A program made the translations under genes and the position numbers. DNA of 64,000 nucleotides. Origin: Actibacterium lipolyticum (GTDB lineage: Bacteria > Pseudomonadota > Alphaproteobacteria > Rhodobacterales > Rhodobacteraceae). Location of the stretch: contig NZ_FXYE01000002.1 of the NCBI RefSeq assembly GCF_900184935.1, positions 372,001 to 436,000 on the forward strand, written 5' to 3'. How positions within the stretch are numbered: position 1 is the first letter of the stretch; every line of letters starts with the position of its first letter. Under the pieces are notes generated by a model that was given only the letters and a program-made list of their open reading frames with translations, made no database searches and was not told where the DNA came from. Shown in pieces: positions 17,304 to 25,455 of this stretch.

Positions 17304-18842
17304 ATGTTGGAACATGAAAAGGACAGGCTACAGGTTCTGATCACCGCAGAAGAGGCCTTTCCAGCCTTGGAAGCGGCGTTTCTGGATGCGAACTCCACAA
17401 TCTCGGCCGGGTTTCGCATCTTTGATCCGATGACGCGCCTACGCTCTGCGCGGGCGCGCGCGGTTGGGCAGACATGGGGCGACCTGTTGGTGGATACGCT
17501 GAACCGTGGCGTGGACGTGACCCTGTTGATTTCAGATTTCGATCCGGTCAACGGAACAGACCTGCATCGCGGCACTTGGCGGACCATGCGCATCCTATGC
17601 GGTCTACGCGAAATGACCCGCGACGGCGCTGGTCGGCTGATCGCCCGCGCCTTGCTTCACCCGGCACAACTCGCCCCTCTTATGCGCGTGGCCTTTGCGC
17701 CGATGGCGCGAGGCAAGCTGCGCGCGGCGGTTGAACAACACGGCGCTGACATCCTGCGCGGCGCCCCCGGTGTGCGCCCTTGGTTCACCGACAAGGAAGG
17801 CACGCCAAGCCTGCGCCGCTTTGCCCTGCCCCGCCAATTTCCGGCCACCCACCATCACAAGCTTGCGGTGTTCGACCAACAGCGGCTGTATATCGGCGGG
17901 CTGGATTTGAACGAACGGCGCTACGATACCCAGCACCACGACCAACCTGCCCAACAGACATGGCACGACGTACAAGTGTTGATTGATGACCCCACGCTGG
18001 CGCGTGCAGGCCAGACCTATCTGAACAGTTTTCCCAATACGGTTGCCGGGGCCAAGCCGCCGCCACCAGTGGCCGGATTTCTGCGGACGCAATCCGCCAG
18101 ACGGAGGGTCAGCTTGGCCCATATCTCTCCGCGTTCGGCCCTGCGCGAACTCCGCACCGCGCATGTGGAACAGATCGCGACGGCGAAGCGGCTTATCTAT
18201 CTTGAAACGCAATTCTTTCGGGATCGCGATATTGCGCGCGCCCTGTGTCGCGCCGCGCACGCCAACCCAGACCTGACGCTGATCCTTACATTGCCCGGCG
18301 CGCCCGAAGACGTGGCCTTTCACGGTTCTGGCGCGTTGGAGGCGCGGTTTGGCGAAAACCTTCAGGCGCGGTGCATCGCCAAAGTGCAACGCGCGTTTGG
18401 GCCGCGGCTGTTCATTGGCTCTCCGGTTCAGCCGCGGCCTGTGTCGCCAGCGGATCCTGATGAAGATCGCGCGCATCTGTCCGGCGCGCCGTTGGTCTAT
18501 GTGCACTCGAAGGTTTCTGTCTTTGATGACAGTGCGGCGATCGTGTCATCCGCCAACCTGAATGGTCGAAGCCTAAACTGGGATTCAGAGGCCGGAGTAC
18601 TGCTGCAGCGCCCGACCGAGGTTGCCCAAGTTGCACGGCGCGTCATGGGCCATTGGCTGCCCGACGAGGTTGGCCCAGAATTTTACGCCCCAGCCACGGC
18701 GCGCGATGCGTGGGCTGCTTGGGCCGCGAAAAACGACAGCGCCGATCCAAAGGATCAGAAAGGGTTCATCGTGCCGTATAAATCTGTACCGGCGCGCAGG
18801 TTCGGGCGCGCGGTGCCGGGCGTGCCGGAATCCATGGTGTAA
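17304..18842 (+). CDS. Phospholipase D-like protein with two HKD motifs
   Basis: A 512-residue member of the PLD superfamily. The first HxK(x)4D motif is HHKLAVFD (about residues 182-189), followed by GGLDLNERR. The second is VHSKVSVFD near residue 399, followed by SSANLNGRSLNWDSE. Both motifs are complete, so transphosphatidylation or hydrolysis of phosphodiesters is expected. It could be a phospholipase D or a cardiolipin-synthase-like enzyme. No signal peptide or membrane anchor is evident. It begins 24 bases after the kinase stop and may be read through from the stress operon. Confidence 0.88.
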   Translation: MLEHEKDRLQVLITAEEAFPALEAAFLDANSTISAGFRIFDPMTRLRSARARAVGQTWGDLLVDTLNRGVDVTLLISDFDPVNGTDLHRGTWRTMRILCGLREMTRDGAGRLIARALLHPAQLAPLMRVAFAPMARGKLRAAVEQHGADILRGAPGVRPWFTDKEGTPSLRRFALPRQFPATHHHKLAVFDQQRLYIGGLDLNERRYDTQHHDQPAQQTWHDVQVLIDDPTLARAGQTYLNSFPNTVAGAKPPPPVAGFLRTQSARRRVSLAHISPRSALRELRTAHVEQIATAKRLIYLETQFFRDRDIARALCRAAHANPDLTLILTLPGAPEDVAFHGSGALEARFGENLQARCIAKVQRAFGPRLFIGSPVQPRPVSPADPDEDRAHLSGAPLVYVHSKVSVFDDSAAIVSSANLNGRSLNWDSEAGVLLQRPTEVAQVARRVMGHWLPDEVGPEFYAPATARDAWAAWAAKNDSADPKDQKGFIVPYKSVPARRFGRAVPGVPESMV

Positions 18843-18887
18843 GGTCACGTTTGGCCCTGCGTTAAGGGCCCGGCCAATGGCGCCTAA

Positions 18888-19397
18888 CTAAGCGCCGCCT
18901 TCTGTCTTCTTCGCGGCGTGAATGTCACCTGTCGTCAACACGGGTGACGCATCAATATCCTGTGCGTCAAGCATATCGGCGACACGTTCCAGCGACGATA
19001 CAAGCTGCGCCTGTTCCCAATCCGCCAATGCCGCAAACGCACGAACATATCGCTGTTGAAGCGCATCGGGGGCATCCACCAACCGGTCACGCCCTTCCGG
19101 CGTCGCAACCACGTTGATCTGGCGCCGGTCCTGCTCGGACGGGACGCGCTGAACAAGTCCGCGTGTCACAAGTTTGTCGACCAAAGCCGTGACCGTCGCT
19201 TGGCTGACCCCCATCTGGTTTGCCAGTGATTTCGGTGTCGCGCTGCTTTTGCCGGCGACAATCTGCAGAACACGAAGCTGCGCCGGGGTCAGACCCACGG
19301 CATGCGCAAGGTCGCGCGCAAAAAGCTCTGTCGCACGCAAGATGCGCCGCAGGGCAATCAGACTGTCATCGGTGCGATCATGGGGGTGCGTGGTCAT
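18888..19397 (-). CDS. ectR: MarR-family regulator of ectoine genes
   Basis: A 169-residue MarR protein. The winged helix-turn-helix is seen in SATPKSLANQMGVSQATVTALVDKLVTRGLVQRVPSEQDRR and the dimerisation helices are at both ends. It is encoded divergently from ectABC with a 229-base shared region, the arrangement of EctR repressors in methylotrophs and alphaproteobacteria. The ectR assignment rests on this synteny. It ends in a short acidic and lysine-containing tail (DIHAAKKTEGGA). Confidence 0.88.
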   Translation of the reverse strand: MTTHPHDRTDDSLIALRRILRATELFARDLAHAVGLTPAQLRVLQIVAGKSSATPKSLANQMGVSQATVTALVDKLVTRGLVQRVPSEQDRRQINVVATPEGRDRLVDAPDALQQRYVRAFAALADWEQAQLVSSLERVADMLDAQDIDASPVLTTGDIHAAKKTEGGA

Positions 19398-19590
19398 GGG
19401 CCCGATAATGCCACGAAGGGGGTATATGCTTCAATCACTGAAATACTTTGCTGGCTCCCACACCACCACCCGGCCAAAGATCATTCGCAATACTAATGAA
19501 ATTAGGTCGTCTGCCCCTTGTGAAACAGGCCTTAAATGCCACTTTTCACTTATATTCCATTGAACGTTGAATTTTCAGGTGAACTATATT

Positions 19591-19601
19591 ACTTAGCAAG
19601 T
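19591..19601. promoter_or_regulatory. Candidate EctR operator upstream of ectA
   Basis: ACTT-AGC-AAGT is a perfect inverted repeat just downstream of an AT-rich stretch (ACTATATT) and 25 bases before the ectA start. MarR-type repressors bind such short palindromes over the promoter. Assignment to EctR is from position only. Confidence 0.4.
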
Positions 19602-19626
19602 CGAATGATCTGAGAGATTTACCAAG

Positions 19627-20160
19627 ATGCCGAACGACAGCGACACCCCTCGAACGTGCATGCCCCGTCTGCGCAAACCTGATGCGACGGACGGGGCTGC
19701 AATCTGGGCGCTTGTAAAAAGCTGCAAGCCGCTTGACGAAAACTCCATGTATTGCAACCTGATCCAAGCCGATCATTTTCGTGACACCTGCGTCGTTGCA
19801 GAAATCGACGATGAGGTGGTTGGCTGGATTTCGGGCCACATGATCCCGGTCAAACAAGAGCTGTTCGTTTGGCAGGTCGCGGTAAGCCCAAAGGCGCGCG
19901 GTCTGGGGCTTGGCCGAAAAATGCTGTTTGCGCTGATCGAACGTGACGGCTGTAACGACGCCACTCATCTGAAAACGACGATCACCAAGGGCAACGATGC
20001 CTCTTGGGCGCTGTTTGGCAGCTTTGCCCGCGCAATTGGCGGTGCGCTAACAGACGCCCCTCATTTTGAACGCGACACGCATTTCGAAGGCCACCATGAC
20101 ACCGAACACTTGGTGACGATCACCCTTCCCCAGCGCGAAGAACTTGCACGCGTCGCCTAA
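19627..20160 (+). CDS. ectA: L-2,4-diaminobutyrate acetyltransferase
   Basis: A 177-residue GNAT enzyme that acetylates L-2,4-diaminobutyrate at the gamma-amino group, step two of ectoine synthesis. The acetyl-CoA loop is in VAVSPKARGLGLGRKML. Typical EctA features are RLRKPDATDGAAIWALVKSCKPLDENSMYCNLIQADHF near the N-terminus and TKGNDASWALFGSFAR. It is first of three tightly spaced genes in the usual ectA-ectB-ectC order. Length agrees with the family. Confidence 0.96.
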   Translation: MPNDSDTPRTCMPRLRKPDATDGAAIWALVKSCKPLDENSMYCNLIQADHFRDTCVVAEIDDEVVGWISGHMIPVKQELFVWQVAVSPKARGLGLGRKMLFALIERDGCNDATHLKTTITKGNDASWALFGSFARAIGGALTDAPHFERDTHFEGHHDTEHLVTITLPQREELARVA

Positions 20161-20195
20161 ACCTATTCCCGAATTTATTCTTGAAAGGACGTTTT

Positions 20196-21488
20196 ATGCC
20201 TAAGGATATGACCGATACCCATACCATCTTTGATCGCCGCGAAAGCGCTGCGCGGTCCTATTGCCGTAGCATGCCAGCCGTGTTCGAAACCGCCAGCGGC
20301 TCGGAGCTGACAGACGCCGAGGGGCGCAGCTGGATCGACTTTCTGGCGGGGTGTTCATCACTAAACTATGGCCACAACGACCCTGATATGAAGGCGGCGC
20401 TGATCGAACACATCGCGGGCGATGGGATTGCCCACGGGTTAGACCTGCACACCGATGCCAAGGCCGCATTCCTTACAACATTCGAAGAACACATCTTGAA
20501 CCCGCGCGGTATGGATCATCGGGTGATGTTCACCGGGCCAACGGGGGCCAATGCGGTCGAAGCCGCGATGAAAATTGCGCGCAAAGTCACCAGCCGCACC
20601 AACATCATCGCCTTCACCAATGGGTTCCACGGCGTCACGACAGGCGCACTTGCCGCGACCGGCAATGGCTATCACCGTGGCGGCGCAGGCATGGCGCTGA
20701 ACGGCGTAACGCGCATGCCCTACGAAGGCTATTTCGGTCGGGGCACAGACACCGCCGCGCAGCTTGAACAGATGCTCTCTGACAAATCCGGCGGTGTTGA
20801 CGCACCGGCGGCGATCATTCTGGAAACCGTTCAGGGCGAAGGCGGCCTGAACGCGGCCAGTGCAAGCTGGGTCAAACGCATCGCGGCTATTGCCAAGAAA
20901 CACGGAGCGCTGTTGATCGTTGACGACATTCAGGCTGGCTGCGGCCGCTGCGGCACGTTCTTTTCCTTCGAAGACATGGGCGTGACCCCTGACATCGTGA
21001 CGCTTGCAAAATCTATTTCCGGCTTTGGATTGCCAATGGCGATGCTGCTGGTACGCCCCGAACATGACGTGTTCGCCCCGGCCGAACACAACGGCACCTT
21101 CCGCGGCAACACCCACGCCTTTGTCACGGCGAAGGTCTCGATCGAAAAGTTCTGGGCTGATGACCGTTTTCAAAAACAGCTGGCCGACAAGGCCGCACTG
21201 ATCCACGACGCGCTAAGCGAACTGGCCGCAATTGTTCCCGTTGGTGCGCTTAAGGGCCGCGGCCTGATGCAAGGCGTCGACGTTGGTTCGGGTGCTTTGG
21301 CCGCCGCTATTTGTGCGCGCGCTTATGACAATGGTTTGGTCATCGAAACCTCGGGCAACGAAGACCAAGTGGTCAAGGTTCTTGCCCCGCTAACCACCCC
21401 TGTCGAAACCTTCCGCAAGGGTTTCGACATCCTGATGAAAGCCGCACAGGATGCGCTTGAACACCCCGCGAAAATTGCAGCAGAGTAA
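20196..21488 (+). CDS. ectB: Diaminobutyrate-2-oxoglutarate transaminase
   Basis: The start chosen is the ATG at 20196 with AAAGGA 6 bases upstream; a TTG at 20181 is in frame but unlikely. The 430-residue class III PLP transaminase makes L-2,4-diaminobutyrate from aspartate semialdehyde. Motifs are TGPTGANAVEAAMKIARK for cofactor phosphate binding, LIVDDIQAGCGRCG with the pyridine-contacting Asp, and the Schiff-base lysine in VTLAKSISGFGLPM. It is the first enzyme specific to ectoine, and its gene follows ectA by 35 bases. Confidence 0.96.
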   Translation: MPKDMTDTHTIFDRRESAARSYCRSMPAVFETASGSELTDAEGRSWIDFLAGCSSLNYGHNDPDMKAALIEHIAGDGIAHGLDLHTDAKAAFLTTFEEHILNPRGMDHRVMFTGPTGANAVEAAMKIARKVTSRTNIIAFTNGFHGVTTGALAATGNGYHRGGAGMALNGVTRMPYEGYFGRGTDTAAQLEQMLSDKSGGVDAPAAIILETVQGEGGLNAASASWVKRIAAIAKKHGALLIVDDIQAGCGRCGTFFSFEDMGVTPDIVTLAKSISGFGLPMAMLLVRPEHDVFAPAEHNGTFRGNTHAFVTAKVSIEKFWADDRFQKQLADKAALIHDALSELAAIVPVGALKGRGLMQGVDVGSGALAAAICARAYDNGLVIETSGNEDQVVKVLAPLTTPVETFRKGFDILMKAAQDALEHPAKIAAE

Positions 21489-21494
21489 AAGAAT

Positions 21495-21893
21495 ATGATC
21501 GTCAGAGACTTCAACAAGATCGTCGAAAATGACCGTGGCCGCGTTGTGTCAGACGCGCAGTGGACCTCGGTTCGGATGCTGCTGGCTGACGACGGGATGG
21601 GCTTTTCGTTTCACGTTACCTTCCTTGAGGAAGGGTCTGAACACACGTTCGAATACAAGAACCATTTTGAAAGCGTGTATTGCATGAAGGGCAAGGGCTC
21701 GATCACCGATCTGGCCACTGGGGAAACCCACCAGATCGTGCCCGGCGTGATGTATGCCCTGAACGAAAACGACCGTCACACGTTACGTGCCGAAGAAGAG
21801 CTGGTCATGGCCTGCGTCTTTAATCCCCCAGTGACGGGCACCGAAGTCCATCGTGCCGATGGGTCATATGGTTTGGTGACCGAAGACGCCTAA
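21495..21893 (+). CDS. ectC: L-ectoine synthase
   Basis: A 132-residue cupin starting MIVRDFNKIVENDRGRVV, the conserved EctC beginning. It cyclises N-gamma-acetyl-diaminobutyrate to ectoine with a bound metal; the cupin barrel includes TFEYKNHFESVYCMKGKG and YALNENDRHTLRAEEELVMACVFNPPVTG. It is separated from ectB by six bases. Neither ectoine hydroxylase (ectD) nor the dedicated aspartokinase (ask) follows, so the cell presumably makes ectoine only and uses its housekeeping aspartokinase. Confidence 0.97.
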   Translation: MIVRDFNKIVENDRGRVVSDAQWTSVRMLLADDGMGFSFHVTFLEEGSEHTFEYKNHFESVYCMKGKGSITDLATGETHQIVPGVMYALNENDRHTLRAEEELVMACVFNPPVTGTEVHRADGSYGLVTEDA

Positions 21894-21909
21894 GGGCGAC
21901 CGCACCCAA

Positions 21910-21940
21910 ATCCGGCGGGGCAGATGTTGCCCCGCCGGAT
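21910..21940 (+). terminator. Hairpin downstream of ectC
   Basis: A perfect 13-base-pair inverted repeat (ATCCGGCGGGGCA facing TGCCCCGCCGGAT) with the five-base loop GATGT starts 17 bases after the ectC stop. It is followed by AAGCGC rather than a T-run, so it may end transcription inefficiently or protect the 3' end. Confidence 0.65.
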
Positions 21941-21980
21941 AAGCGCATGCCGTCAGCGGCATTCAAAAATAGCGGCAGCG

Positions 21981-22006
21981 TGACCAGAACCTGTAGGTTC
22001 CGGTCA
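21981..22006 (-). terminator. Hairpin downstream of the 2-oxoglutarate semialdehyde dehydrogenase gene
   Basis: An 11-base inverted repeat with one mismatch (TGACCAGAACC facing GGTTCCGGTCA) and a four-base loop lies 24 bases past the stop of the minus-strand operon ending at 22030. A short T-stretch (CTATTTTTG) follows about 10 bases later on the minus strand. It is probably the terminator of the arabinose catabolic operon. Confidence 0.55.
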
Positions 22007-22029
22007 TGCGCTTCGGCGTTCTGGAAGGG

Positions 22030-23544
22030 TCAGCGCAGGTCCGCTGGCAGCAGGGCGTCGGGCATGTTTTGATAACAAACGGGGCGCAAGAACCGGCGGA
22101 TCGCCAGTGTTCCCACGCTGGTCGCCCCGAAGTTTGTCGAAGCGGGGTAAGGGCCGCCGTGCACCATGCTGTCGCACACTTCGACTCCTGTCGGATAACC
22201 GTTCGTCAGCAGCCGCCCTGCCTTACGTTCAAGGACTGGCATCAGACGCCGGGCCAAGGCCATATCTGCGTCGTCCATCATAAGGGTACAGGTCAACTGC
22301 CCCTCAAGCGACCGGGCGACGGCGTGCATCTCGTCTTCATCGGCGACGCTGACGATCAGGCCCAAAGGCCCGAACACTTCGTGCCCCAACACATCATTGG
22401 CAAGCCATTGTTCCCCGGTGGTTGTGAACAGGTAAGGCGTGGCGTTTCGCAGATCGCAGGTCGATGTCAGCAGCTCTTGAACGCCGGCGCTGCCAGCGAT
22501 CCGGTCCCTGCCCGCACGATAAGACTCCGCGATGCCATCCGTCAGCATGGTTTGCGCGGCCACATCCGACAACGCGCTGGTCGCTGCCTTGATAAAGGCG
22601 TCCGCATCCGGGCCATCAATGGCAATAACAACACCGGGGTTGGTACAGAACTGCCCTGCGCCCATCGTCAGCGACCCGGCCCATCCGGCCGCGACGTCAC
22701 CGCCACGACTGGCAAGCGCATGTGGCAGCAGGAACATCGGATTAACGCTTCCCAGCTCGCCAAAGAACGGGATCGGGGTTGCCCGCGCGGCGCACAGGTT
22801 GAACAGCGCCCGCCCCGCCCCCAACGATCCGGTAAACCCGACCGCGTTGATCAGCGGATGCTCCACCAAGGCGGCGCCCAACGCGTTTGTGTTTCCTTGG
22901 ATCAGGCTAAAGGTTCCGGCCGGCATTCCAGTCTTTTCAATCGCAGCCTTAATGGCTTCGGCCACAATTTCGCCGGTGCCAGGATGCGCGGGGTGGCCTT
23001 TGACGACAACCGGGCAACCAGCCGCCAGTGCGCTGGCCGTGTCGCCACCAGCAGTCGAAAACGCCAACGGAAAGTTCGAGGCACCGAAGACCGCCACAGG
23101 ACCAATCGGGCGTTGCACCGATTTTAGATCAGGGCGTGGCAGCGGCGCGCGCTGAGGCAACGCTTCGTCGTGACGTTGATCCAGATACGCGCCATCTTCG
23201 ATATGGCGTGCGAACAGGCGCAGCTGCCCGGTGGTCCGGCCGGTTTCCCCCTGAAGGCGCGCTTCGGGCAGGCCAGTTTCGCGCGTGCCAATTTCGGCGA
23301 TCTGTGCGGTGCGCGCCTCTATCTCATCGGCGATTGCGTCCAGAAAAGCTGCGCGTTCGGCGCGGGTTGTGTAACCGTAGGTCCAGAATGCCTCTTCCGC
23401 TGCGCGGCAGGCTTTGTCCACTTCGGCTGGTCCGCCATTTGCGGTCTGGTGGGCCGCACCATCGACTGGCTGCGACGCAAAGCTTTCCGCGGAACCGACC
23501 CATTCGCCAGCGATCAGGTGCTTTCCGTGTGGTTCAAACGACAT
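22030..23544 (-). CDS. 2-oxoglutarate semialdehyde (2,5-dioxovalerate) dehydrogenase
   Basis: A 504-residue NADP-type aldehyde dehydrogenase. Catalytic Cys300 is in TMGAGQFCTNPGV and the general base Glu263 in PFFGELGSVNP. The cofactor region IGPVAVFGASNFPLAFS and AGCPVVVKGHPAHPGTGE follow the pattern of alpha-ketoglutaric semialdehyde dehydrogenases. It performs the last oxidation of the Weimberg-type pentose route, giving 2-oxoglutarate. It is last in the catabolic operon, 11 bases after the dehydratase that makes its substrate. Confidence 0.93.
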   Translation of the reverse strand: MSFEPHGKHLIAGEWVGSAESFASQPVDGAAHQTANGGPAEVDKACRAAEEAFWTYGYTTRAERAAFLDAIADEIEARTAQIAEIGTRETGLPEARLQGETGRTTGQLRLFARHIEDGAYLDQRHDEALPQRAPLPRPDLKSVQRPIGPVAVFGASNFPLAFSTAGGDTASALAAGCPVVVKGHPAHPGTGEIVAEAIKAAIEKTGMPAGTFSLIQGNTNALGAALVEHPLINAVGFTGSLGAGRALFNLCAARATPIPFFGELGSVNPMFLLPHALASRGGDVAAGWAGSLTMGAGQFCTNPGVVIAIDGPDADAFIKAATSALSDVAAQTMLTDGIAESYRAGRDRIAGSAGVQELLTSTCDLRNATPYLFTTTGEQWLANDVLGHEVFGPLGLIVSVADEDEMHAVARSLEGQLTCTLMMDDADMALARRLMPVLERKAGRLLTNGYPTGVEVCDSMVHGGPYPASTNFGATSVGTLAIRRFLRPVCYQNMPDALLPADLR

Positions 23545-23555
23545 ATCGGTTTCTC

Positions 23556-24473
23556 CTACTTGCCCCAGCGCAGCGCAACGAGGTCATGTTCACGCGCCAG
23601 CGACAGCAATCGGTCTTTTGTGCGCGGCGACATTGGTTTCAGCGGGTGGCGCACGTGATCAGACCCGATAACGCCGCCCTCCATCATCACAGTTTTTGCC
23701 GCCCGTAAGCCGCATTGGCGGTTTTCGTGGTTGATCAGCGGCAGGCAGGTTTTCCACTGTTCAAGCGCCGCATCGGTCTTACCTGCAAGGTAATCGACCA
23801 CGATTGGCCGGATCATTTCCGGCTGCAAAGCCGAGGTCATCGTGCCAGTACATCCAGCATCCAGATCGGCCAAAAGGGTCACGGCCTCTTCGCCATCAAA
23901 CGGACCAACGATGTGTTCGCCCCCTGCTTCGATCAGGGCGGCAAGTTTATCGGCGGCAAAGGGCGTTTCCATTTTGAAATAGGACACATTTTCAATCTCG
24001 CGCGCCATGCGCACCAACAGCGGCACGGGCAAGGACACGCCAGAAAGCGGGGCATCCTGAACCATAATCGGGATGTTCACCGCGTCCGAGGCCGCCTGAA
24101 AATGTTCAAAGATGCCATTCTCTGCCGGGATCAGCCCGACGCCATGATAAGGCGGCATCATCATCAACATGCTGGCGCCAAGTGCCTCTGCCTCGCGGGC
24201 GCGCGCCTCGACAATTCCGGTTGCGAAATGGCTGATCGTCACGATGACGGGCACGCGACCAGCGACATGTTCAAGGCTGACACGGGTCAAGGTTGCCCGT
24301 TCTTCGTCCGACAACAAGAACTGTTCAGAATAGTTGGCAAGGATGCATATGGCGTCCACGCCCTGATCAATCATACAATCAAGCACCCGGCGCATACCTT
24401 CGGGGTCGATTGTCCCGTCGGCGTGAAATGGCGTCGGTGCCACAGGAAGAATTCCGGTCAAAGGTTGTTTCAT
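23556..24473 (-). CDS. DapA-family L-2-keto-3-deoxyarabonate dehydratase
   Basis: The start chosen is the ATG at 24471-24473 (MKQPLTGILPVAPTPFHADG), 305 residues; the frame is open further upstream but without family similarity. It belongs to the dihydrodipicolinate synthase superfamily, with TIDPEGMRRVLDCMIDQGVDAICILANYSEQ near the start and the Schiff-base lysine in VSYFKMETPF. In this cluster it should convert 2-keto-3-deoxy-L-arabonate to 2-oxoglutarate semialdehyde. An aldolase activity cannot be excluded by sequence alone. Confidence 0.9.
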   Translation of the reverse strand: MKQPLTGILPVAPTPFHADGTIDPEGMRRVLDCMIDQGVDAICILANYSEQFLLSDEERATLTRVSLEHVAGRVPVIVTISHFATGIVEARAREAEALGASMLMMMPPYHGVGLIPAENGIFEHFQAASDAVNIPIMVQDAPLSGVSLPVPLLVRMAREIENVSYFKMETPFAADKLAALIEAGGEHIVGPFDGEEAVTLLADLDAGCTGTMTSALQPEMIRPIVVDYLAGKTDAALEQWKTCLPLINHENRQCGLRAAKTVMMEGGVIGSDHVRHPLKPMSPRTKDRLLSLAREHDLVALRWGK

Positions 24474-24531
24474 ATCTAAGTCTCTTATTGGCTGTGTGTG
24501 GCGGTAAGGCGCGGCGATTGTCCGGGCGGCA

Positions 24532-25455
24532 TCACCATTCAAACGGCGCAACGGTGACGCGCTTTCCAAGTGTGAAAGCATCGGCAACGTGGCGCATCGG
24601 GGCGAGGTCCATATCAATGCCGCCTTGAACGACCAGTTCAGCCATTTGCGCGTAAAGTCGTGGATATTCCCCGCCAAGCCCGGCAACGCCTTCGTCGTGA
24701 CGCCCGTCAATCGTCATCTTGCCGCCACCGTTTTCCAACAGCAGCGTGCCCTGATCTGTCACCGCCTCGATGTTCCAAGTTGGGGGGCCCGGTTCAAGCC
24801 AATCCAGATTGGCAGACACATCTGCCCCGCCGGGGTGATAGAACCGGCATGAAGCGGCGATGGGCGTATCGCGGTTTTGCGGAAAGTGAAGCTCTGCCGC
24901 GGTCAGGTGCAGCGGGTCGGGCAGGATCTCGGTCACAATCGACAACGCGTTTATTCCGGGGTCGAAAACCCCCAACCCACCGGGTTCGAAACACCAATCC
25001 TGACCGGGATGCCATTGACGCACATCTTCTTTCCACGTCACCGTCAGCTTTTTCAGGGTTTTCCCCGCCAACCATGCCTTTGCCGGGGCCACCTTATCCG
25101 CCTGCCGCGAATGCCACGTGGCATAAAGCGACACCCGGTGTTCGCGCGCCATTGCTTCCAGTGTGTGACATTCCGACAAAGTTGCGCCCGGCGGCTTTTC
25201 CAGCATCACGTGGCGGCCCGCGCGAATGGCTTTGGCCGCATAGTCAAAGCGCGGGACCGGTGGCAGGCACAGCGACACGACGCGAATATCGGGGCGCGTT
25301 TCCAGCATATGATCGAAGTCGGCGAACGCCTCTACGCCGTCCACCTGGCCGTGGCGCGATACGGTTGCTGCCAAATCCCAATCGCGACTGTCTGCAATCG
25401 CGGGGACATGTTGATCGACCGCGATCTTTCCAATTCCGACAAGACCGATAAGCAT
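24532..25455 (-). CDS. L-arabinose/D-galactose 1-dehydrogenase (Gfo/Idh/MocA family)
   Basis: A 307-residue NAD(P)-dependent dehydrogenase. The Rossmann start is LIGLVGIGKIAVDQHVPAI and the family motif is HVMLEKPPGATLSE, whose lysine is catalytic in this family. It resembles the Azospirillum enzyme that oxidises both L-arabinose and D-galactose to lactones. Its ATG overlaps the stop of the dehydratase gene by one base (TGATG). Because of the likely dual specificity it may also serve the alpha-galactoside pathway at 1-9013. Confidence 0.9.
   Translation of the reverse strand: MLIGLVGIGKIAVDQHVPAIADSRDWDLAATVSRHGQVDGVEAFADFDHMLETRPDIRVVSLCLPPVPRFDYAAKAIRAGRHVMLEKPPGATLSECHTLEAMAREHRVSLYATWHSRQADKVAPAKAWLAGKTLKKLTVTWKEDVRQWHPGQDWCFEPGGLGVFDPGINALSIVTEILPDPLHLTAAELHFPQNRDTPIAASCRFYHPGGADVSANLDWLEPGPPTWNIEAVTDQGTLLLENGGGKMTIDGRHDEGVAGLGGEYPRLYAQMAELVVQGGIDMDLAPMRHVADAFTLGKRVTVAPFEW

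Noticed and set aside
22006-23127. Open frame of 373 codons on the plus strand opposite the aldehyde dehydrogenase
   Set aside because: It is antisense to a complete enzyme with Cys300 and Glu263, and the translation is rich in Arg, Gln and His without motifs.
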